A stretch of 64,000 nucleotides of DNA from a bacterium. Its GTDB lineage: Bacteria > Spirochaetota > Leptospiria > Leptospirales > Leptonemataceae. Positions 55,869-62,936 of the stretch are shown here, in pieces. Location of the stretch: positions 62,001 to 126,000 of the forward strand of contig JANSYA010000002.1 in the NCBI GenBank assembly GCA_024742665.1. Direction: 5' to 3'. Under the pieces are notes generated by a model. That model saw only the letters and a list, made by a program, of their open reading frames with translations. It had not been told where the DNA came from and ran no database searches. The position numbers and the translations under genes were made by a program. Numbering within the stretch: the first letter of the stretch is position 1; each line of letters opens with the position of its first letter.

Positions 55869-56636
55869 ATGTTTTTTCAACGCAGGCAGCATCCTGAAAA
55901 TATCGATCCACCGGCGGGGCCGCGCGACCACCAGGCGGATCTCGGGCATCTGCGCCGGAGCTTTCGCATAGCGGCGATGGCCCTGGTGATCATGTGGTTT
56001 TTGCGATTCCTGGAAACTTCGATGGGCATCGAAATGATTCGGCTGGCGATCGTGCCCCGCGAAAGCTTCGGCTTGATTGGAATCCTGACCGCGCCCTGGA
56101 TCCACGGCGACTTCGCGCATTTGATTTCAAACAGCCTGCCGGTGCTCTTTCTCGGAACGGGATTGCTGTACCTGTATCCCCGCAGCGCGCCGATCGTTCT
56201 GGCAGTGGTCTATATCGGCGGCGGCCTGGGAGTCTGGCTTTTCGCCCGGTCTTCGGCGCATCTCGGTGCGAGCGGCGTAACATACGGCCTGGTGACATTT
56301 CTGTTCTTCAGCGGCGTGCTGCGACGCGACCCGCCCGCCATCGGCCTGTCTTTGATCGTCGCATTTTTGTACGGCGGAACCATCTGGGGCGTGCTGCCGA
56401 TCGAACAGGGAGTCTCATTCGAATCGCATCTGGCCGGCGCGGTACTCGGATTGCTGTGCGCGCTGCTGTTGCGCAATCGAGACGGGCTGCGTAATTTTTC
56501 CGGACACGCCGACTACGATGTCGACGAAGAAGAAGATGAACTGGACGATCCGGCGCGCTTCAATCCCGCCGACGCGCTTGAATATGACGAAGACGAATTC
56601 GATCCGGAAGATTATATGGATCGCCGCGATTACTGA
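55869..56636 (+). CDS. Rhomboid-family intramembrane serine protease
   Basis: 255 residues with about six membrane helices. Catalytic Ser in LGASGVTYGLVTFLFF (GASG) and His in ESHLAGAVLGL, plus the conserved APWIHGDFAHLISNS near the N-terminus. It would cleave membrane proteins within their transmembrane segments. The C-terminal ~45 residues are strongly acidic (DEEEDELDDP...DEDEFDPEDY). It is 72 bp downstream of the OmpA-like gene and in the same direction. Confidence 0.93.
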   Translation: MFFQRRQHPENIDPPAGPRDHQADLGHLRRSFRIAAMALVIMWFLRFLETSMGIEMIRLAIVPRESFGLIGILTAPWIHGDFAHLISNSLPVLFLGTGLLYLYPRSAPIVLAVVYIGGGLGVWLFARSSAHLGASGVTYGLVTFLFFSGVLRRDPPAIGLSLIVAFLYGGTIWGVLPIEQGVSFESHLAGAVLGLLCALLLRNRDGLRNFSGHADYDVDEEEDELDDPARFNPADALEYDEDEFDPEDYMDRRDY

Positions 56637-56649
56637 TCGCTTCGGCCGA

Positions 56650-57273
56650 TCACCGGGTTTCGGGAGGGCCTTTTTGCAGCATCTCTTGAAAGAGCTCGAT
56701 GCCGGCGCCGATCGGATCGAGGGTGTCCGAATTCCGAAGCAGGTCGTTCATTTCCAGCACGAGCACGCCGTAGATCCAGGCCCACATGGTGCCGGCGATC
56801 TGCCGATAGCGCTCCCGGGGATAGTGAATCTCGCCTGAGTTCATGCCGCGCCGCAGGGTTTCCAGAAAGACGCGGTAGCTGGTCGGAATCTGCTGAAAGG
56901 TCTTGCGATAGATACCCATGTTGATCATCAACTTGTGCAGCTCTCGGTTTTCCGTCGCGAAGCGCCAGTACGTGCGCGCAATGGCTTCCAGCTGAATATA
57001 AACGGTATCCTTCGTCGTAGCGGCCGAGGCTTCCCGCAGCATGGAAGTCAGATGCGTTTCGCCCTTGCGAATCAGAGCCTGGATGATCGCCTCCTGGCTT
57101 TCGAAGTACGCATAGGGGCTCGCGACGCTGCACCGCAACACCTGGGCGATGCGACGCATGCTGAGCTTTTCCAGACCCTCGTCGCGGATGATACCGATCG
57201 AAGCGTCGAGAATCTCTTCTTGCGAGAGACTGCCCCGGCTCCGGCGCGGCGGTTTTGGCTGACTGACCGACAT
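56650..57273 (-). CDS. TetR-family transcriptional regulator
   Basis: 207 residues. N-terminal helix-turn-helix (LSQEEILDASIGIIRDEGLEKLSMRRIAQVLRCSVASPYAYFESQEAI) and a C-terminal domain of the WHG/TetR_C_33-like sort (AIARTYWRFATENRELHKLMIN). Converges with the rhomboid gene (13-bp gap); divergent from the secreted acidic protein gene at 57483, so it may regulate that gene or itself via the intervening 209 bp. Confidence 0.92.
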   Translation of the reverse strand: MSVSQPKPPRRSRGSLSQEEILDASIGIIRDEGLEKLSMRRIAQVLRCSVASPYAYFESQEAIIQALIRKGETHLTSMLREASAATTKDTVYIQLEAIARTYWRFATENRELHKLMINMGIYRKTFQQIPTSYRVFLETLRRGMNSGEIHYPRERYRQIAGTMWAWIYGVLVLEMNDLLRNSDTLDPIGAGIELFQEMLQKGPPETR

Positions 57274-57353
57274 ACATTCTCACTCTGCTGTAACGAGTCC
57301 CATACGTAAATGCTTTTCCGCCCTGGACAGAGATCCATCCGGCTCAATTCGCC

Positions 57354-57371
57354 CCGGGAGGGCCCGCCCGG
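57354..57371. promoter_or_regulatory. Near-perfect 18-bp palindrome in tetR divergent region
   Basis: CCGGGAGGGCCCGCCCGG, palindromic except one base pair, sits between the divergent tetR gene and the secreted protein gene, just upstream of a possible promoter. Candidate operator for the adjacent TetR; GC-richness means chance is possible. Confidence 0.3.
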
Positions 57372-57393
57372 CGGAAATTATCGAAAATATTAC

Positions 57394-57424
57394 TTGAACA
57401 TTGGCCGTCCGGCTTCGGTCTAAT
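57394..57424 (+). promoter_or_regulatory. Possible sigma70-like promoter of secreted protein gene
   Basis: TTGAAC (57394-57399) and TCTAAT (57419-57424) separated by 19 bp, slightly long. The same two hexamers with 17-bp spacing occur upstream of 37141, which supports both as promoters in this genome. Confidence 0.35.
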
Positions 57425-57482
57425 ACGCACATATAGCCGATCGTGATTTTTTGCACTGATTGCCACAGGAGACCCAATCCCC

Positions 57483-58019
57483 ATGAAATTCCTACCGAAT
57501 CGATTCTTGAAACATACTACATATTCTCATCTGACTCGCAGCCTGCTCGCCCTGGTGTGCGCGGTGGCGCTGCTATCGGTCGGTCCCCTGGCGGCGGAAG
57601 ACGTCAATCATACCGAAGCGCAGGTCAAAGTCTGGATCCCCGATGGCTGGGAGCAAGAAGCAGACGACGATTCCCTGATTGTCGGCGATCCGAACGAAGA
57701 AGTCATGGTGGCTTTCCTGGTCGTCGAAGGTGATAACGTCGAAGCCGCTCTGGACGCGATGGAAGCCGAGCTCTCGGAAATCGTGGACGACGTCGCGCCT
57801 GACGGAGAGGCTTCGGAAATCGATCTGAACGGTATGCCCGCCGTCGTGATGGACGCGAAAGGCTCAGTCGAAGGCGAGCCGGTCGATCTCGGAATCGCAG
57901 TCATCATGACGCCCGCCAACAAAGCGCTGCTGGTCTTCGCGATCGCGCAGTCTTCGGCGGTAGAGAAACACGAAAAGACCATCGAAAAAATCCTGGGCGG
58001 CATCAAGCCGCTCAAATAA
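57483..58019 (+). CDS. Small secreted acidic protein of unknown function
   Basis: 178 residues with a signal peptide (LLALVCAVALLSVGPLAA). The mature protein is very acidic and resembles small stress- or lipid-binding domains annotated as hypothetical in Leptospira (VKVWIPDGWEQEADDDSLIVGDPNEEVMVAFLVVEG..., LLVFAIAQSS, KHEKTIEKILGGIKPLK). The pattern of a soluble PsbP/DUF1795-like alpha/beta sandwich is possible. ACAGGAG precedes ATG 57483. Confidence 0.8.
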   Translation: MKFLPNRFLKHTTYSHLTRSLLALVCAVALLSVGPLAAEDVNHTEAQVKVWIPDGWEQEADDDSLIVGDPNEEVMVAFLVVEGDNVEAALDAMEAELSEIVDDVAPDGEASEIDLNGMPAVVMDAKGSVEGEPVDLGIAVIMTPANKALLVFAIAQSSAVEKHEKTIEKILGGIKPLK

Positions 58020-58056
58020 TTCTCAGCCCTTCAAAATTCAATTCAATCGCAATTGG

Positions 58057-58078
58057 GCGAGGCCCGCGCGGGTCTCGC
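58057..58078. terminator. Bidirectional stem-loop between convergent genes
   Basis: GCGAGGCCC (58057-58065), loop GCGC, GGGTCTCGC (58070-58078): a 9-bp stem with one G-T pair, located exactly between the stops of two convergent genes. It lacks a clear T-run, so efficiency as an intrinsic terminator is uncertain. Confidence 0.45.
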
Positions 58079-58831
58079 TCACTCGAATACGAACTGATCC
58101 AGCCCGAAACTCGTCAGGCAGTCCGCCTGGTACAGAGTTCCGTTTGCGAAACCCGGACTGTAGCCGTTCACGGTCGTCGCGCCCGAATCGAAAAAGCCGG
58201 TCGTGCAGCGACCGACCCGATTCGTGGCCGTGCAGGCCGCGGAACTAAACGCGCCCCCGGCCGCGGTACAATTCGCCCGGGCGCTCGCATCGCTTGCTCC
58301 GGAGTTATAGTCGCGGCAGAGATTCGCGCCGATCGTGCAGCTTCCCCCGCCCTGAACCCCGCCGGCCGCGACTGCGACGGTATAAGAGCCGGCCGTGCCG
58401 GTAAAGGCCCGCACCGTTAATAGATACTCAGCAGCAGTTAGTATCACTTCCCGCCTTTCGACGAGGCCCTGGATCTGACGATCGACGGTGGTCACGGCCG
58501 TTCCGGCGCCAGTCGCAAGATCGAGGATCCCATCCAGAGTGGCCCCGCCGTCCGCCGCCCCGTAAAATACGATCAGGTGCCCGGCGGCGGAGCCGGTGAA
58601 TCGATAGCGTTCGCTGGCTTCCTGATTCGCCAGCAGCCCCGTCGCGCCCACGCCGTTGGTCGTTAGCGTTACGACCCTGGCTGCGTCGGCGACCGCGCCG
58701 TACAGGAGCAGCTCCGTAATCGTATCGGCGGAATCATCGGCTGCGGAATGGCAGCTCAGAAGCCCAAATAGTGGCAGAGCAAACCATCGCCAGGTTGATA
58801 ATTTTGTTTTTGACCCCGCATACTCGCTCAT
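58079..58831 (-). CDS. Cysteine-rich lipoprotein of unknown function
   Basis: 250 residues. A signal segment with lipobox LFGLLSC (Cys about 27) predicts a lipoprotein. The middle is beta-rich and Gly/Ala/Thr-rich (PPC-like composition: YRFTGSAAGHLIVFYG, AEYLLTVRAFTGTAGSYTVAV). The C-terminal ~80 residues contain eight Cys in the mature protein (CTIGANLCRDYNS, NCTAAGG, ACTATNRVGRCTTG, DCLTSF), suggesting a disulfide-bonded surface module as in other leptospiral Cys-rich lipoproteins. No family named. Confidence 0.8.
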   Translation of the reverse strand: MSEYAGSKTKLSTWRWFALPLFGLLSCHSAADDSADTITELLLYGAVADAARVVTLTTNGVGATGLLANQEASERYRFTGSAAGHLIVFYGAADGGATLDGILDLATGAGTAVTTVDRQIQGLVERREVILTAAEYLLTVRAFTGTAGSYTVAVAAGGVQGGGSCTIGANLCRDYNSGASDASARANCTAAGGAFSSAACTATNRVGRCTTGFFDSGATTVNGYSPGFANGTLYQADCLTSFGLDQFVFE

Positions 58832-58898
58832 TTAGATTATCCCCGGCAATTGCGTGTAGTTACACGCAATTTTCGAATCCGTTTCACTGGAGCTCTTT

Positions 58899-59684
58899 AT
58901 GTCACAAACTACCACCGACACGATTCAGGCGACCCTTACCGACGGTATCCTGCACCTGAAACTGAATATCAACGAAAACAATTCCATGACCCCCGAAGGC
59001 TTCGCGGCGCTCGACGCCGCCCTGGAAAACCACGCCAAAGATCCGGCCGTGCGCGTCGTAGTTCTCGGCTCCGCCGTGCCCGGATTCTTTTGCAACGGCC
59101 TGAACCCAAACGCCGTGCACGGCGCGAGCGAAGACCAAATCAAAGACCTGATTCAGTACTTCTTTTCCGTTTTGAAAAAGCTCCTGTTTTTCCCCGTGCC
59201 GGTCGTCGCGGCGATCAACGGTCACGCCATGGGCTACGGCGCCATGCTCGCCCTGATGAGCGATTTTCGCCTGATGCTGGACAAGGGCGCTCGCATCAGC
59301 TTTCCCGAAATCAACATCGGCATCGGCCTGCCGGTCTTCGTTTCGCGCCCGCTCCAGGATCTGGTCGGCATGAACAACGCCCGGGATATGTTGCTCTACG
59401 GCAAAGCGCTGAAAGGACCCGACGCCCAGGCGATGGGTCTCGTGGATGATCTGGTCGACGCCGAAGGTCTGGAAGCAGCCGCTCTGAAAGTCGCAAAGAA
59501 ACTTTCCGGGCTTTCTAACTCCGCCGTCAAGAGCATGATGAACGCCCTGCACCAGCGCTATACGGAAAACTTAGAAGCGATTCTCGCGGAAGACACGGCG
59601 AATACGATCGCCCTGCTGCAGTCTCCCGACGCGAAAGAAGGCTTCTCGGCGATGGTAGAAAAACGCCGGCCCAAATTCAGTTAG
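58899..59684 (+). CDS. Enoyl-CoA hydratase/isomerase (crotonase family)
   Basis: 261 residues. Crotonase signature: VVVLGSAVPGFFCNGLN, AINGHAMGYGAMLALMSDFRLM (oxyanion Gly), SFPEINIGIGLPVF and LLYGKALKGPDAQAMGLVDDLV. The usual pair of catalytic Glu residues is not fully evident (Glu in FPEINIG), so it may be an isomerase or lyase type. Part of fatty-acid metabolism with the acyl-CoA dehydrogenase. It is alone on its strand. Confidence 0.93.
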   Translation: MSQTTTDTIQATLTDGILHLKLNINENNSMTPEGFAALDAALENHAKDPAVRVVVLGSAVPGFFCNGLNPNAVHGASEDQIKDLIQYFFSVLKKLLFFPVPVVAAINGHAMGYGAMLALMSDFRLMLDKGARISFPEINIGIGLPVFVSRPLQDLVGMNNARDMLLYGKALKGPDAQAMGLVDDLVDAEGLEAAALKVAKKLSGLSNSAVKSMMNALHQRYTENLEAILAEDTANTIALLQSPDAKEGFSAMVEKRRPKFS

Positions 59685-59777
59685 CGACCCTTCGGATAAG
59701 TGGAATTTGGGTCAGGGACCGAAGTTCTCTTAAGTATCCTTCGGAAAAAATGAATCCGCGCCCTCCGCGAATGGGAA

Positions 59778-60647
59778 TCAGTGAAAGCCGGCGCGGAATT
59801 CGTTTTTGTCGAGACCGCTCGCCTGCCATTCCCGATCGAAGCGCGCACGCCGCGATTCGTACTTCGGATTGAGTGGAATTTCCAGGCGGGCGATGGTTTC
59901 GTTGTAGCGTTCGCTTGAGTAGATCGAAAACAGATGGCGGTCGATGCCCATCTGATCCAGCAAAATGCCTACCAGGGCCATGCCCATTCCTGCGCCTTCG
60001 GTTTCGTCGCCGTGTTCGAGGTAAAAGGCCATGAGATCTTCGTAGTTTTTCGCGTAGCGGAACTTATCCCGGATGCGCTGCTCTTCGGTCGGCCACAAAG
60101 TGAAAACGTTCTTAATTTTGATTTTCAGAACATTTTGGGGTTCATAATAAAAGGTAATCGTTACCGGTAGATTCTGTTCGCGGAAGCGGGGCTTGTACGA
60201 TTTGATTCGGCGCTCGGGCAGGTTCTTTTTGAAAATCACCATGCCTCGTTCGTAATCTTCGGGACTCAGAGGATTCACGCCTTCGTCTTCGAAGACGATC
60301 CGCTTGAGATTCGCTTTACCGGCGTTCATCACCAGCTCTTTCAGACAGGTATAGACGACGTCGATCAAATCTTCGCGACCGAAGCGAGCCAGCAATCGCG
60401 ATGCGATGGTGTTCATAACGCTTTCGCCGTAGTCGGAAAGATAGTACGTAACCAGAGTCAGAATGCGATTGTTTTCGACGGCATCGTCGACCAGCTTCTC
60501 GATTTCTTCCCCGCTCAGACGCCCCTTGATCGCCCGGGGCAACCAGCCCTCGTCGGGCTGACCGGGCACGAGAGAATGCCCCGATCGTAAATCCGAGATT
60601 TCGCGGCGGGAGCCGTTGCTTTGCTGTTCTTCCGGTCCGGCGTCCAT
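59778..60647 (-). CDS. GHKL-type ATPase-like regulatory protein
   Basis: 289 residues, no signal peptide. CLKELVMNAGKANLKRIVF resembles the N-box of GHKL ATPases and GDETEGAGMGMALVGILLDQMGI resembles the glycine-rich ATP lid; a histidine phosphorylation motif is absent. It may be an anti-sigma or RsbW/SpoIIAB-like kinase or a histidine-kinase ATPase domain without a dimerisation module. Similar proteins are common in Leptospira. It follows the ABC-F gene by 68 bp on the same strand. Confidence 0.7.
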   Translation of the reverse strand: MDAGPEEQQSNGSRREISDLRSGHSLVPGQPDEGWLPRAIKGRLSGEEIEKLVDDAVENNRILTLVTYYLSDYGESVMNTIASRLLARFGREDLIDVVYTCLKELVMNAGKANLKRIVFEDEGVNPLSPEDYERGMVIFKKNLPERRIKSYKPRFREQNLPVTITFYYEPQNVLKIKIKNVFTLWPTEEQRIRDKFRYAKNYEDLMAFYLEHGDETEGAGMGMALVGILLDQMGIDRHLFSIYSSERYNETIARLEIPLNPKYESRRARFDREWQASGLDKNEFRAGFH

Positions 60648-60715
60648 TTAAGTCATTCAGTTCGAACGGCCAATCGCGGTCCGCAGAACGCGCGATCGGC
60701 TTTCGGCTTTCAGCC

Positions 60716-62326
60716 TCAAGCTGAAGCAGCCCCCGCGGTCTCTTTCAGTTTGTATTCCAGAAATTCATCGTAGCTCGACATGCGATCGATAACCCCGTCC
60801 GCCGTCAGTTCAATCACGCGATTCGCGACGGTTTGAGTCAGCTGGTGGTCATACGAAGTAAAAAGAATCGTGCCCGGAAATTCCTGCATGCCTTCGTTCA
60901 GGGCCGTAATCGATTCCAGATCCAGGTGATTGGTCGGCTCGTCGAAGATTAAAACGTTGGCGCCGGACAGCATCATGCGCGAAAGCATGCAGCGCACCTT
61001 TTCGCCTCCGGACAGGACGCTGCATTTTTTCAGAGCTTCGTCGCCGGAAAACAGCATGCGCCCCAAAAAGCCGCGAATATAACCTTCTTCCTGTTCTTTC
61101 GAATACTGACGCAGCCAGTCGACCAGGTTCAGATCCTTTTCGAAAAACTCTTCGTGATCTTTCGGGAAGTACGCGGGCGTGACGGTCACGCCCCATTTGT
61201 ATTCGCCGCTATCCGCTTCAGCTTCGCCGCTGATCACGCGAAAGAACTCGGTCTTGGCGACGCTGTCCATCCCGACGATGGCGATCTTGTCGCCTTTGTT
61301 TACGCGGAAAGTCGCGTTCTTAAACAGAGTCTGCCCTTCGAGGGACTTCGAAAGCCCTTCGGCGCTCAGCACGTCATTGCCGGCTTCGCGCTCCGATTTA
61401 AAGTTGATATAGGGATATTTGCGCGAAGACGGCTTAATGTCTTCCAGGTTAATCTTTTCCAGCGACTTCTTGCGCGAAGTAGCCTGCTTCGACTTCGAAG
61501 CGTTCGCGCTGAAGCGCGCCACAAATTCCTTCAGCTCTTTGATCTTATCTTCTTTCTTTTTGTTTTCGTCTTTCTTCTGCTTCAGAGCAAGCTGACTGGA
61601 CATATGCCAGAAGTCGTAGTTGCCGACGAAGACCTGCATGCGCGAAAAATCGATGTCGCAAATATGCGTGCAGATCGTATTTAGAAAGTGGCGGTCGTGA
61701 GAAACGACGATGACCGTATTCTTAAAATCGAAGAGAAAGTTTTCCAGCCAGGCGATCGAAGCGACGTCGAGGTGGTTCGTCGGTTCGTCCAACAGCAGAA
61801 TATCAGGATTGCCGAAGAGCGCCTGAGCGAGCAGCACCCGGACCTTTTCGTTGTCGTCCAGATCTTTCACCAGCTTGTTGTGCTGGTCTTCTTTGATGCC
61901 GAGACCTTTGAGCAAAGTCGCCGCTTCCGACTCCGCTTCCCATCCGCCCATATCGGAAAAGGTCTCTTCCAGCTCCGAGGCGCGCACGCCGTCTTCATCG
62001 GAGAAATCCGGCTTCGCGTAGATCGCGTCGCGCTCGTCCATAATTTCGAAGAGCTCTTTGTGGCCCATGATCACGGTCTTGATCACTTCGAACTCGTCGT
62101 ACTCGAAGTGGTTCTGCTTGAGCACCGCCATGCGTTGATCGGCGGGTTTGATCACTTCGCCGGAAGAAGGCTCTTCTTCGCCCGACAGGATTTTACAGAA
62201 GGTCGATTTACCGGCCCCGTTCGCGCCAATAATGCCGTAGCAGTTGCCGGGGGAGAATTTCAGGTTTACGTTCTCGAATAGAACGCGCTGGCCGAATTTC
62301 AGGGTGAGATTGCTTACACTGATCAC
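60716..62326 (-). CDS. ABC-F family ATPase (YbiT/YkpA-like)
   Basis: 536 residues with two ATPase domains and no membrane segment. Walker A IIGANGAGKST and IVGMDSVAKTE (second is altered: usually GxxGxGKS/T); Walker B LLLDEPTNHLDVAS and LIFDEPTNHLDLES; the first signature is degenerate (DLDDNEKVRVLLAQALF), as in the YbiT/YkpA group; the second is intact (LSGGEKVRCMLSRMML). ABC-F proteins act on the ribosome in translation factor or antibiotic-protection roles. The atypical second Walker A (MDSVAKTE) is noteworthy. Confidence 0.92.
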   Translation of the reverse strand: MISVSNLTLKFGQRVLFENVNLKFSPGNCYGIIGANGAGKSTFCKILSGEEEPSSGEVIKPADQRMAVLKQNHFEYDEFEVIKTVIMGHKELFEIMDERDAIYAKPDFSDEDGVRASELEETFSDMGGWEAESEAATLLKGLGIKEDQHNKLVKDLDDNEKVRVLLAQALFGNPDILLLDEPTNHLDVASIAWLENFLFDFKNTVIVVSHDRHFLNTICTHICDIDFSRMQVFVGNYDFWHMSSQLALKQKKDENKKKEDKIKELKEFVARFSANASKSKQATSRKKSLEKINLEDIKPSSRKYPYINFKSEREAGNDVLSAEGLSKSLEGQTLFKNATFRVNKGDKIAIVGMDSVAKTEFFRVISGEAEADSGEYKWGVTVTPAYFPKDHEEFFEKDLNLVDWLRQYSKEQEEGYIRGFLGRMLFSGDEALKKCSVLSGGEKVRCMLSRMMLSGANVLIFDEPTNHLDLESITALNEGMQEFPGTILFTSYDHQLTQTVANRVIELTADGVIDRMSSYDEFLEYKLKETAGAASA

Positions 62327-62519
62327 GAAGGATTTACCTCAAACAGGAGAGTTAGAATGCCAGTCCCGCCGACATGCAAAAGCCCCGCAATTCTGGCAGG
62401 TATAGCGGGATCAGGGGATTCTGACCAGTTTTTTTGAGGCGCGAAGGCCGTCGAGAAGGTAATTATGCGATTGGTGCGCCGGTCAGCGGCCGGCGTCGAG
62501 TATGTATGAAATCGATCTC

Positions 62520-62906
62520 TCAACCGGCGATCTTCTGGCGGATCTCCTCGAATTCCTCCTGGCTGAGTTTCAGGCGCGGGCGCGCAAAATTCGTATCGTC
62601 GATGGCGTCCAGAGGAATCAGATGGATGTGGACGTGGGGCACTTCCAGACCGACCACCGCCACGCCGACGCGCTTGCACTCGACGGCCGCGCGGATCTTC
62701 GCCGCAACGCCTTTGGCGAAGATATGCAGGGCCGCAAGCTCGTCGTCTTCCAGATCGAAGATATAGTCGGTCTCGCGCTTCGGCACAACCAGAGTGTGTC
62801 CCCGCTTCAAGGGCTTCACGTCCAAAAAGGCGATGTGCCGATCGTCTTCGGCTACTTTGTGGCACGGTATGTCTCCGGCGATGATCTTCGAAAAGATAGT
62901 GGGCAT
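62520..62906 (-). CDS. HIT-family nucleotide-binding protein
   Basis: 128 residues. The histidine triad is PHVHIHLIP; the N-terminal IFSKIIAGDIPCHKVAEDDRHIAFLDVKP is the standard HIT (Hint-like) start. Such proteins hydrolyse aminoacyl-adenylates or nucleoside phosphoramidates. It follows the acyltransferase gene by 30 bp on the same strand, so co-transcription is likely. Confidence 0.95.
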   Translation of the reverse strand: MPTIFSKIIAGDIPCHKVAEDDRHIAFLDVKPLKRGHTLVVPKRETDYIFDLEDDELAALHIFAKGVAAKIRAAVECKRVGVAVVGLEVPHVHIHLIPLDAIDDTNFARPRLKLSQEEFEEIRQKIAG

Positions 62907-62936
62907 GCCCCACGGGCGCTCGTTCCCCGCGGACCG

